A stretch of DNA of 8,598 bases. Origin: Candidatus Uhrbacteria bacterium RIFOXYB12_FULL_58_10. GTDB lineage: Bacteria > Patescibacteriota > Patescibacteriia > 2-12-FULL-57-11. Shown here in pieces: positions 1 through 6,011 of this stretch. The translations under genes were made by a program, and so were the position numbers. Where the stretch lies: the NCBI GenBank assembly GCA_943359495.1, contig CALRHY010000027.1:1-8598 (forward strand), written 5' to 3'. Each line of letters starts with the position of its first letter. Position 1 is the stretch's first letter. The notes beneath the pieces were generated by a model, which did not search any database, was not told where the DNA came from, and worked only from the letters and a program-made list of their open reading frames with translations.

Positions 1-551
1 CGGTTCGCGCATATCTGCTTGGTTCCATCCCATCTCAGAACGACGGAGACTTTTCTCAACGTTCTTTTGTGGAAAGCTACACCGCACGACTCGCAAACGG
101 GATTGGAAATCTTGCGGCGCGGACCGGAACGATGGTGGAAAAATATTGCGATGGAAAGGCTCCTGCTATAGCTGCAGACATTTTTGAAACGCCAACATTC
201 TGGAAAACGTACGACGACGCGCTGGCCGCATATCGTTTCGACGACGCAATGCACGTCGTCGACCAGCTCGTGACTGCCTGCAATAAAGCGATTGATGAAC
301 AAGCGCCCTGGAAGGCTGCAAAAGAGGGGAAAGACGTTGCTCCGTTTCTCGGACAGCTCACTGAAGCACTCCGCCACGTCGCGCTCGCCTTGCTTCCATT
401 GCTACCAAAAACCGCAGAGCAGATGTTGGCCCAACTTTCCATAGACGCGACGACCATCCGATTTCCTGAAGCGTGCGCCTGGGGTCTCCTCACGACGGGG
501 ACGCCAGTGCGGAAGGGTGATATACTTTTTCCAAGAAAAGTGGAGGTCTAA
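1..551 (+). CDS. metG: Methionyl-tRNA synthetase, C-terminal part (5' end outside window)
   Basis: Charges tRNA(Met) with methionine in the cytoplasm. Only the C-terminal anticodon-binding helical domain is visible. The reading frame is open from base 3 and begins with VRAYLLGSIP, then NDGDFSQRSFVESY, matching the family's '..GNDGDFSEE.FVERYN.DLAN.LGNL..RT' block; here it continues LANGIGNLAARTGTMVEKY. The segment IDEQAPWKAAKEGKD contains the conserved Trp (TGG at 309-311) that corresponds to the anticodon-stacking Trp461 of the E. coli enzyme. The protein ends GDILFPRKVEV, the normal end of the core enzyme, so there is no C-terminal Trbp111-type tRNA-binding domain. The catalytic domain lies upstream of the window. 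The GTG at 69 is an internal Val codon, not a start. The last ~30 codons are duplicated at 2511-2606. Identification is firm. Confidence 0.95.
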   Translation, partial: VRAYLLGSIPSQNDGDFSQRSFVESYTARLANGIGNLAARTGTMVEKYCDGKAPAIAADIFETPTFWKTYDDALAAYRFDDAMHVVDQLVTACNKAIDEQAPWKAAKEGKDVAPFLGQLTEALRHVALALLPLLPKTAEQMLAQLSIDATTIRFPEACAWGLLTTGTPVRKGDILFPRKVEV

Positions 552-559
552 TTTTTTGT
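461..559 (+). repeat. Direct repeat copy 1 (metG 3' end)
   Basis: This 99-bp segment runs from metG codon TTT (Phe) through the metG stop and the following T-run. It recurs at 2516-2613 with four substitutions and one T fewer in the T-run, about 95% identity. The differences cluster within ~16 bp (485-500); the ~50 bp between that cluster and the stop codon are identical. The repeat contains the TATACT-type -10 sequence at 521-526, a weak inverted repeat ACTTTT/AAAAGT (524-529 / 536-541) and GGAGG at 542-546. Confidence 0.95.
518..546 (+). promoter_or_regulatory. Candidate extended -10 promoter plus Shine-Dalgarno inside the metG 3' end
   Basis: TGATATACT at 518-526 fits an extended -10 element (TGn-TATACT). 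It lies within the last metG codons, with no good -35 box upstream, as is usual for extended -10 promoters. GGAGG at 542-546 is a strong Shine-Dalgarno core but lies 13 nt before the ATG at 560, longer than ideal. In the second copy of the repeat the same GGAGG is 8 nt from a TTG start, a better spacing. The same bases encode GDILFPRKVEV in MetG, so promoter function is a candidate only. Confidence 0.4.
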
Positions 560-2524
560 ATGGAAGGAGAACACCGACGGTTGATAACGGAGGCGGAAGA
601 ATTTCGCGCAAAAAATATTGCTGTAGAAACAGTCGATTTGCCGCCTGCGCAGAAGGAGGAACTTTTGCGAGAAGGTGAAGGCTCTCCCTTGCATACAATG
701 CTTCAATTTCTCCGTGAAGCAGGTATTGAAGATGCAGAAATTGAGGAATATCGCGGGGTCATTCGTGCATTTCACGAACGACCGACGCACGTTGTACGCC
801 GTGACAGTGTAAACTTTGCTCCCCAAGACTATTATTTTGCACCTCGCGTCGATCTTTCCTTGAGCGCACTGCTTCCAAGAATTTTTCCGAGCGGCACAGA
901 ACCAGCTTTTTCTCTCTTTGAGGCCAATTATTTTCAACCAAGACTTGATCACGAAGGAGTGATCCGAGAGCAGTCTCTCGGAGAAGAGGATATCCGACAT
1001 GCATTTCTCGCCCTTACAACGCCGAATCCTGCGCGTCAGGAATCTCGCGCTGATCTTGTTGCAACACCAGAGGAGCGCTTTCTCGTACGTATAAATCGTG
1101 TCATGTATGCATTGCATGAACCCCTGCATATTCGTCAAGCGCTTGCGGTTGGCGATCGAGTGAACATGGCCCGCAGACAATTGAATGCAGGAATGCTGAT
1201 GAACGAGGAAAAAGAGCGACTTTTTGTTGAAAGAAGTGAAGGAGACATGGAGATACGACTCCCTTCACCACTAGTCTTTGGCAAAACGGTGTTTCCTTGG
1301 CCAGAGCCAGGACAGACAAAAGACGCTGCTCCTTCGAAGGAATCCAGGGAGTGGACGACGGCTATTGTTCAACAGAATGAAGCAACAATGGACGCCTTGT
1401 CGGAACTCGCCTTGAAGCAATCGTTGCGAGAAAAACCTGCGTTTTTGTTGTCGATCCATAACACACTCTCTCTTGCTGTCGAAATGTTTCGTGATATCAA
1501 GGCTCGCGTCCGCCATATGGACAAAGAAAAGAATTTTCAAGAAATAATTGACACACAGAAAGAACTTGAGCGTGTGGAACAACTATTTGGTTTCTTGCAA
1601 CAAGCCTATTTTTCCGCCTTTGACAGCTCTGATGATGCGGAAACCTATTTTCAAAGCGATGCTCTCCCGAAGACGCTTGGAAAAAAACTTTCGGGCGCAT
1701 TTGTGAAACCGTCGCACTCTTTCGATCGTTTCCTGGTTCTGAATCTCAAACTTGATATTCAAAAAGAAATTCAACAAAAAAAGTATGCCGCAAGCGGCAA
1801 AAAAGAGCATTTCTATCCGCGATCTTCTGAAACACATCTTATTAACAAGGACTCTTCAGATTACTTCGGCTCATATCCTGTCACGGCTGCCGCACGAGCA
1901 CTCATCGTAGACCTATTTGACGCGGCAATGCGCAAAGGAAAAGACGGGCATGATGTTCAAGTTTTATTGGAAAAAATGAGCAAGGTGTCTTATGCTCCTG
2001 AGGAGGAGATACCTTCGGCGTTGCTCCGAGAAATTCATGACGAGTGGGGTCTCGGGTGGCAGAAGGAGGACGTCGGAGAACTCGTGGGCATGGAGCATGC
2101 TGTCACACCTGATCGAGATGAATCCTACCCTTTCAGTATGGCAACAAGAAAAATGCTCATGGAACATTTTTTAAAAACAAATCCCACCGAAGTGGCACCG
2201 CTCGTTCGCGGACTCTTTTTTCAAGCACCCTTTGCTCTCGAGAATAGAAACTTCGCAAGGTTTATAGGATTTATTCGCTTGGAGACCAAAAATCATGACT
2301 ACAGACCTATCGAGGATATTCTTGCCGACCAAGCCTTGGGTGTTTTTGATCTCGATGTTTCTTTGCTCTCGGAGACAGAGAGAGATACGCTGCATCTAAA
2401 TTATGAACGACTACGTAGCGGAAGCGGAAAGGAAATTTCCTTGGGAGAACAGCAAGAAATCTTGCGCTGGATAGTTGAAACGCGACGAAAACAGGTAGCC
2501 GAACACAAACATCAAATTTCCTGA
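560..2524 (+). CDS. Hypothetical protein, 654 residues, flanked by metG 3'-end repeats
   Basis: I do not recognise a family. The product is long, charged and rich in Glu, Lys and Arg. It has no signal peptide and no membrane segment, so it is probably cytoplasmic and mainly alpha-helical. Helical stretches can be read around residues 310-350 (a Lys/Glu-rich run including HMDKEKNFQEIIDTQKELER) and near the C-terminus (LGEQQEILRWIVETRRKQV). No nucleotide-binding or catalytic motif stands out. ATG 560 is the only plausible start, because an in-frame TGA lies at 518 and no other start codon occurs between them. The gene ends HQIS, and its TGA (2522-2524) lies inside the second copy of the metG repeat, read in a different frame from metG. 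Its codon choice looks more A-rich than that of the metG tail and atp genes, which fits separate ancestry but is a visual impression. Unbroken coding over 1.96 kb makes the gene real. Confidence 0.85.
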   Translation: MEGEHRRLITEAEEFRAKNIAVETVDLPPAQKEELLREGEGSPLHTMLQFLREAGIEDAEIEEYRGVIRAFHERPTHVVRRDSVNFAPQDYYFAPRVDLSLSALLPRIFPSGTEPAFSLFEANYFQPRLDHEGVIREQSLGEEDIRHAFLALTTPNPARQESRADLVATPEERFLVRINRVMYALHEPLHIRQALAVGDRVNMARRQLNAGMLMNEEKERLFVERSEGDMEIRLPSPLVFGKTVFPWPEPGQTKDAAPSKESREWTTAIVQQNEATMDALSELALKQSLREKPAFLLSIHNTLSLAVEMFRDIKARVRHMDKEKNFQEIIDTQKELERVEQLFGFLQQAYFSAFDSSDDAETYFQSDALPKTLGKKLSGAFVKPSHSFDRFLVLNLKLDIQKEIQQKKYAASGKKEHFYPRSSETHLINKDSSDYFGSYPVTAAARALIVDLFDAAMRKGKDGHDVQVLLEKMSKVSYAPEEEIPSALLREIHDEWGLGWQKEDVGELVGMEHAVTPDRDESYPFSMATRKMLMEHFLKTNPTEVAPLVRGLFFQAPFALENRNFARFIGFIRLETKNHDYRPIEDILADQALGVFDLDVSLLSETERDTLHLNYERLRSGSGKEISLGEQQEILRWIVETRRKQVAEHKHQIS

Positions 2525-2606
2525 AGCGTGCGCCTGGGGACTCCTCGCTGCGGGGACGCCAGTGCGGAAGGGTGATATACTTTTTCCAAGAAAAGTGGAG
2601 GTCTAA
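2511..2606 (+). pseudogene. Remnant duplicate of the metG 3' end
   Basis: Read in the metG frame, this piece gives IKFPEACAWGLLAAG and continues to GDILFPRKVEV followed by TAA (2604-2606). It is 31 codons with no indel relative to metG 456-551. The differences are Arg to Lys at the edge, a silent Gly codon change and Thr-Thr to Ala-Ala. It has no start codon or upstream metG sequence, so it cannot be a gene alone. It overlaps the last codons of the 654-residue gene and leads directly into the next gene. Confidence 0.85.
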
Positions 2607-2613
2607 TTTTTGT
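2516..2613 (+). repeat. Direct repeat copy 2 (metG 3' end)
   Basis: This is the partner of 461-559. The shared sequence starts at ATTTCCTGAAGCG and ends after the T-run at TTTTTGT. Beyond those limits the two loci do not match apart from a CATC just to the left. The two copies are about 2.05 kb apart in the same orientation. This copy carries the same TGATATACT (-10-like) and GGAGG (2597-2601) as copy 1, placed in front of the 212-residue membrane protein gene. Confidence 0.95.
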
Positions 2614-3248
2614 CTTCGGAGACGAGTATGGATACTCCTACAACAACGCTGCTCACGACGCCCGGACAGAAGATGTCTCGCAATAAAAAAATTGGTTTGA
2701 TTTTTTTGATCGCACCACTCGTTAGCATCGTTACGACCGTACTTTTGTTTGCAGTTATTTCTGTCGCGAGCAGAAGCGCGCTTGGCGGCCAAGGTGAATC
2801 AGCTGTCCTTTCCATTACAAACGTTCTATTGGGCCTTATTGGCATTCTGAGTGTTGCTGCTTTGGTTGTTGGGATCCCGCTTGGGATAATATTTTTGAGA
2901 AAAAAGGAATGGGTGGAAGGAACGATCTATGACACGCGTTCCGGGAAGGGGAAAGACTCCGTTATTCCGCCGGAAATAAAAGCCTGGAATTGGGGAGCGT
3001 TCGGCATTCCGTTTATTTGGAGCGCGTGGCACGGGGTATGGATAGGATTCCTTGCCTTTCTTCCTTTTGTGGGGTTCATCATGTCGATTGTGCTTGGACT
3101 ATTGGGAAACGAATGGGCATGGAGAAAAAACCGTTGGATTTCTGTTGAGGAATTTCAGAAGAGTCAACGAAAGTGGGTCCCTTGGGGTATCGCTGTCTTT
3201 GTGCTTAATGCAATTATAACTCTTGCGCGTTTTGTGCCACGTGGGTAG
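2610..3248 (+). CDS. Small multi-pass membrane protein with WNWGAF-type motif
   Basis: 212 residues from the TTG at 2610, which has GGAGG (2597-2601) 8 nt upstream. An in-frame ATG at 2628 with GGAGA (2618-2622) 5 nt upstream is an equally good start and would remove six residues. The N-terminal ~25 residues are Thr/Ser-rich and polar. Hydrophobic segments lie at about 28-52, 66-96, 144-165 and 190-207. Between the second and third is a polar loop and the motif AWNWGAFGIPFIWSAWHGVW (125-144), then GNEWAWRKNRW (166-176) before a helix ending QKSQRKW. This Trp/Gly pattern resembles a group of short uncharacterised membrane proteins (DUF2628-like) that are common in Gram-positives and CPR bacteria; the assignment is from memory of the pattern. 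Function is unknown. It lies 14 nt upstream of the CvpA-like gene, probably in the same transcript. Confidence 0.85.
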   Translation: MSSETSMDTPTTTLLTTPGQKMSRNKKIGLIFLIAPLVSIVTTVLLFAVISVASRSALGGQGESAVLSITNVLLGLIGILSVAALVVGIPLGIIFLRKKEWVEGTIYDTRSGKGKDSVIPPEIKAWNWGAFGIPFIWSAWHGVWIGFLAFLPFVGFIMSIVLGLLGNEWAWRKNRWISVEEFQKSQRKWVPWGIAVFVLNAIITLARFVPRG

Positions 3249-3262
3249 GGCACCTGTTTTCT

Positions 3263-3760
3263 ATGATGCTGGATTTTGCCCTTCTCGTTCTCCTCGGCGG
3301 ATTCGTCCTGTTCGGACTCTGGTTCGGCTTCGTGCATACGCTTGGCGCGCTTGCGGGGAGTATTGTCGGCGCATTTGGTGCTGGGTTGTTGTATGAGCCG
3401 GTCTCTGCCTGGTTCGCAACCACATTTGGCTGGAACCACAACTTGCTTCGGGTGATTTGCTTTCTCGTCCTGTTCGTCCTGATCAACCGTTTGGTTGGTT
3501 TGCTGTTTTACGCAGTCGAACGCGTCTTCAAGTTTTTGACGATTATTCCGTTCCTGAGCACGATTGATCATTTGATTGGCGCGATTCTTGGCTTGCTTGA
3601 AGGAACGCTCGTTCTTGGATTGACGTTGCACGTTGCTCAAAAATTTCCTATCGGCTCTTTTGCTGGATACATCGCAACCTCCAATGTCGCCGCCTGGCTT
3701 TTGAAGACGTCTGGGATTTTGTTGCCGTTGTTGCCGAAATTATTGAGAGGCGGATTATAG
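3263..3760 (+). CDS. CvpA-family membrane protein
   Basis: 165 residues, almost entirely hydrophobic, with membrane helices at about 4-24, 27-43, 60-82 and 102-125 and a hydrophobic C-terminal stretch at 146-160. The Gly-spaced N-terminal helices (GFVLFGLWFGF, then LGALAGSIVGAFGA) and the late 'D-h-hhGahLGhlEG' block, here STIDHLIGAILGLLEG (99-114), match the CvpA (colicin V production) family. CvpA proteins are inner-membrane proteins of poorly defined biochemical function, linked to colicin V export and envelope stress tolerance in enterobacteria. Two ATGs are adjacent (3263 and 3266). Neither has a clear Shine-Dalgarno (TAGGG at 3246-3250 is distant), so translation may be coupled to the gene 14 nt upstream. 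A palindromic REP element follows directly. Confidence 0.8.
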   Translation: MMLDFALLVLLGGFVLFGLWFGFVHTLGALAGSIVGAFGAGLLYEPVSAWFATTFGWNHNLLRVICFLVLFVLINRLVGLLFYAVERVFKFLTIIPFLSTIDHLIGAILGLLEGTLVLGLTLHVAQKFPIGSFAGYIATSNVAAWLLKTSGILLPLLPKLLRGGL

Positions 3761-3769
3761 AAAACGATT

Positions 3770-3844
3770 GTCATCCCAGCGAAGGCAGGGATCCACGATG
3801 TCGACGATTCGACCCGTGGATCCCCGATCCTGGTCGGGGATGAC
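3770..3844. repeat. REP-type palindromic intergenic element
   Basis: This 75-bp element is bounded by perfect 8-bp inverted termini, GTCATCCC and GGGATGAC. Inside these are GGGATCCAC and GTGGATCCC, so the whole unit can fold into one long hairpin. Each arm also forms its own small hairpin: CCC-GC/GGC-GGG on the left, and CCCCGA/TCGGGG around TCCTGG on the right. The minus strand translates to SWIPAFAGMT, the peptide signature of a very widespread intergenic repeat class that is often mis-annotated as protein. Elements of this kind are usually mobilised in trans by RAYT (REP-associated Y1) transposases; none is encoded here. It fills almost all of the cvpA-like/tatD gap and may act as an mRNA stabiliser or partial terminator. 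Confidence 0.85.
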
Positions 3845-3853
3845 AAGTGCTGT

Positions 3854-4729
3854 ATGGCACCTGTCACTTTCTTCGACACCCACTGCCACGCCCACTTTTC
3901 CGCGTATAAAGATGACGCGGATATTGTGATTCAAGAAACGTTGGATGCAGGAACGTGGATGATTCTCGTGGGAACGCAATCGACCACCTCTGCGAACGCG
4001 ATTACTGTCGCGAAGCGTTTTCCTGAAGGTATTCTTGCTGCAATTGGTTTGCACCCCAATCATTTGCACGTGATGCATTTCGATGAAGATGAGTTGTCGG
4101 TACAGACGCGCTCGGAGCGGTTTGATCCTGACTATTATGACGCGCTGGCGGCTGATTCACATGTTATTGCAGTGGGGGAGTGTGGTATCGACTTGTATCG
4201 TCTTCCAGAATCGTTGGATCGCACCGAAGTTTTGGAAACACAGAAGGAACAATTTCAACTCCAAATTGCATTTGCAGACAAACATAACCTCCCACTCATC
4301 ATCCATTGCCGTGATGCGCATGACGAAGTGCTGGCCATTCTTCGTGAGACGATTGCCGCAGGCGGGGTCAAACGTCGCGGTGTCGTGCATTCATTTACCG
4401 GGACGTGGAAAGAAGCGGAGCAATATATCGCGCTTGGTTTTTTCATTGGCTTCAACGGGATTATTACGTTTCCACCGCGAAAAGCGGCACCGGAGGCTCA
4501 TGAAGCGCTCCTCGAGGCGGTTCGGAACGTCCCATTGGATCGTCTATTAATCGAGACCGACGCGCCGTATTTGACCCCCATCCCAAAACGCGGCGAACGC
4601 AACCATCCTGCCCACGTCCGCTATGTTGCCGAACGTGTGGCTCAATTGCGAGGAGTGACTGTAGAGGCTGTTGCAGAACAGACGACGCAGAATGCAGCGA
4701 GACTTTTTCTTTCATCAAGATCGCTTTGA
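3854..4729 (+). CDS. tatD: TatD-family metal-dependent deoxyribonuclease
   Basis: A 291-residue TIM-barrel hydrolase of the TatD/YcfH/YjjV family. These are divalent-metal-dependent, cytoplasmic DNA exo/endonucleases with a 3'-5' exonuclease role in DNA repair or degradation. All expected metal ligands are visible: H10 and H12 in FFDTHCHAHF, E109 in GECGID, H151 in LIIHCRDAH, H179 in VVHSFTG and D236 in LIETDAPYL. The family signature GLHPNH is at 65-70, and the closing PKRGERNHPAHVRYVAE segment is also present. A short polar insertion (about 71-100) makes the protein slightly longer than the usual ~260 residues. ATG 3854 is the first in-frame start. There is no good Shine-Dalgarno apart from GGGGA at 3837-3841, which belongs to the REP arm. 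The C-terminus SSRSL is normal. The paralogue (TatD, YcfH or YjjV) cannot be settled from sequence alone. Confidence 0.93.
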   Translation: MAPVTFFDTHCHAHFSAYKDDADIVIQETLDAGTWMILVGTQSTTSANAITVAKRFPEGILAAIGLHPNHLHVMHFDEDELSVQTRSERFDPDYYDALAADSHVIAVGECGIDLYRLPESLDRTEVLETQKEQFQLQIAFADKHNLPLIIHCRDAHDEVLAILRETIAAGGVKRRGVVHSFTGTWKEAEQYIALGFFIGFNGIITFPPRKAAPEAHEALLEAVRNVPLDRLLIETDAPYLTPIPKRGERNHPAHVRYVAERVAQLRGVTVEAVAEQTTQNAARLFLSSRSL

Positions 4730-4742
4730 TTTCAAAATTCCC

Positions 4743-4771
4743 TTGACCCAGCCCATCGAAACGCCTATACT
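4743..4771 (+). promoter_or_regulatory. Strong promoter candidate for the ATP synthase operon
   Basis: TTGACC (4743-4748) and TATACT (4766-4771) are separated by exactly 17 bp, each differing from the sigma70 consensus at one position. Transcription would start near 4778, giving a ~24-nt leader to the GTG start at 4802. The -10 box lies inside the perfect palindrome of 4760-4780, so it is also part of the terminator hairpin described separately, or part of an operator. Confidence 0.7.
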
Positions 4772-4789
4772 ATAGGCGTTCTTTTTTTT
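4760..4789 (+). terminator. Intrinsic terminator after tatD, overlapping the atp promoter
   Basis: AACGCCTATA at 4760-4769 and TATAGGCGTT at 4771-4780 are perfect inverted repeats around a single central C. In RNA this would form a 7-8 bp stem with a ~5-nt loop. It is followed at once by C and eight T residues (4782-4789), the layout of a rho-independent terminator. It lies 30 nt after the tatD stop. The stem is modest in GC, so termination may be partial. Confidence 0.65.
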
Positions 4790-4801
4790 CTTTGCTCGCC
4801 T

Positions 4802-5062
4802 GTGGAAAACGCAAAAATCCCGCCAGAGAAGCAGCAAAAGACGCCACTACAACAGGCACTCCTGATCGGTTGGGAACTAGGCTATAGCATTGCGGTCCCG
4901 ATCGTCTTGCTTGCCCTTGGTGGACGGCTTTTGGATCGCCACTTCGGCACCTCGCCACTCTTTCTGTTGGCAGGAATCCTTGTTTCACTGGTCACGAGCA
5001 CATTTTGGCTGATGCGCATTGCAAAAAGAATGTTATCTGACATAGAAAAAGATACCCAATGA
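4802..5062 (+). CDS. AtpI/AtpZ-like F0F1 ATPase assembly/accessory protein
   Basis: 86 residues with two membrane helices (about 21-39 and 52-72) and the family pattern GYSIAVPIVLLALGGRLLD followed by FGTSPLFLLAGILVSL. This matches the AtpZ/AtpI-type 'F0F1-ATPase gene 1' family, which is encoded first in many atp operons. It is implicated in assembly of the c-ring and, in some bacteria, in Mg2+/Ca2+ handling. The start is GTG 4802, since no in-frame ATG exists before residue 71. No Shine-Dalgarno is visible in the short leader. The gene ends in a 4-nt ATGA overlap with atpB (ATG at 5059), indicating translational coupling. The exact family (AtpI versus AtpZ) is not resolved by eye. Confidence 0.85.
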   Translation: MENAKIPPEKQQKTPLQQALLIGWELGYSIAVPIVLLALGGRLLDRHFGTSPLFLLAGILVSLVTSTFWLMRIAKRMLSDIEKDTQ

Positions 5063-5886
5063 ATATTTCGCTCGCCGCAGAACCCATCTTCCATATTGGA
5101 GGATTCGCCATTACCAATTCGCTCTTTGTGAGCTGGATTGTTGTGCTTGTGCTGGTTTTGCTGGCGCGGGCGCTGGCGAAACGGACCCATGAAATTCCGC
5201 GGGGTCTGCAGAATGTTGCGGAGAGTGTGATCGAGGTTATGTTGTCGTTTGCGGACGGCGTCACCGGAGACCGTAAACAGTCCATCCGTTTCCTGCCCAT
5301 GGTTGGTGCTATTTTCTTTTTTGTCCTCGTCTCAAACTGGATGGGATTGCTTCCAGGATTCGGATCAATTGGTATCAATGAAGTGGAAGAGGGGAAGACG
5401 GTGCTGATTCCTTTTTTCCGTGCTGCGTCCGCTGATTTGAACTTTACGATTGCCCTCGCGGTCATTTCTGTCGTTGCTGCCCAAGTCTACGGCATGCGGA
5501 CAGTGGGGACGTTTGCCTACTGGGGCAAATTCTTTGTTCCGCCGTGGAAGTCGCCCTATATCATCGGGACCTTCGTTGGATTGCTGGAATTCATTTCTGA
5601 GTTTGCAAAAATTATCTCGTTTTCCTTCCGTCTGTTTGGAAACGTCTTTGCTGGAGAAATTCTTTTGGCAGTCATGGCATTTCTTGCGCCAGTCTTAGCG
5701 CCGATTCCGTTCTTGTTCTTGGAAATCTTTGTCGGTGTGGTACAGGCCATGGTTTTTGCCATGCTTTCTTTGGTCTTTTTCAAGATTGCGACCGAGACGC
5801 ATGGTGCGGAAGGACATGAAAAAAATCATCAGGATACACACCACATCGAGCATCCAATGGCCGTCCCAGAAGAAGTCAAAATCTAG
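5059..5886 (+). CDS. atpB: ATP synthase F0 subunit a
   Basis: 275 residues. This is the membrane stator subunit that forms the proton half-channels against the c-ring. The catalytic Arg is R191 in the segment SFRLFGNVFAGEIL, equivalent to E. coli R210; E200 corresponds to E219, and Q229 in FVGVVQAMVFAML corresponds to Q252. Other family landmarks are FFFVLVSNWMGLLPGFG (86-102) and the helix after YIIGTFVGLLEFISEFAKII. Membrane helices are at roughly 22-40, 80-99, 128-145, 168-189, 197-222 and 224-243. The start overlaps the preceding stop (ATGA). The C-terminal ~30 residues form a hydrophilic tail with six His (248, 253, 257, 261, 262, 265), absent from E. coli AtpB. The gene is followed by an unusually long gap before atpE. 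Confidence 0.96.
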   Translation: MNISLAAEPIFHIGGFAITNSLFVSWIVVLVLVLLARALAKRTHEIPRGLQNVAESVIEVMLSFADGVTGDRKQSIRFLPMVGAIFFFVLVSNWMGLLPGFGSIGINEVEEGKTVLIPFFRAASADLNFTIALAVISVVAAQVYGMRTVGTFAYWGKFFVPPWKSPYIIGTFVGLLEFISEFAKIISFSFRLFGNVFAGEILLAVMAFLAPVLAPIPFLFLEIFVGVVQAMVFAMLSLVFFKIATETHGAEGHEKNHQDTHHIEHPMAVPEEVKI

Positions 5887-6011
5887 GGTGCGTTGGCCGA
5901 ATCGGGTTTTTCAAAAAAGCCCGCTGCGGCGAGTGCAATTTAAACGCAAACAAACAGCTCCACAGTGCCCCAAAATGCGTGCACTCCACTGTGTCTGTGA
6001 CAGGTATCTCT
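5887..6011 (+). promoter_or_regulatory. atpB-atpE intergenic leader with two hairpins
   Basis: A 125-bp non-coding gap in an otherwise tight operon. The first structure, 5903-5923, pairs CGGG with CCCG around an A/T-rich core (TTTTTC / AAAAAAG). The second pairs CACAGTG (5961-5967) with CACTGTG (5987-5993), and has an alternative pairing AGTGC (5964-5968) with GCACT (5981-5985), so two folds compete just upstream of atpE. AGGT at 6002-6005 is the only weak Shine-Dalgarno before the ATG. No convincing promoter is visible. A role in boosting or setting atpE translation or mRNA processing is inference, based on the c subunit being needed in many copies. Confidence 0.4.

Noticed and set aside
521..557. 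Possible intrinsic terminator after metG (ACTTTT/AAAAGT stem and T-run)
   Set aside because: The stem is only six mostly A/T pairs, and the T-run starts 10 nt later rather than directly after the stem.
548..1180. Minus-strand open frame of 210 codons inside the 654-residue gene
   Set aside because: It is antisense to a longer, better supported frame and lacks a ribosome-binding site or any recognisable protein features (Cys/Arg/Phe-rich shadow composition).
461..2613. Insertion sequence or integrative element with its own recombinase
   Set aside because: No transposase or integrase motif is visible in the 654-residue protein, and there are no terminal inverted repeats; only the direct repeats support insertion.
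3637..3879. Minus-strand open frame encoding WIPAFAGMT
   Set aside because: This is the translation of the REP element plus cvpA antisense, a well-known spurious peptide and not a gene.
5938..5960. Resemblance of an A/C-rich stretch to the E. coli atpE translational enhancer
   Set aside because: The similarity is short and low-complexity, and it lies about 50 nt from the atpE start, too far for the known enhancer geometry.
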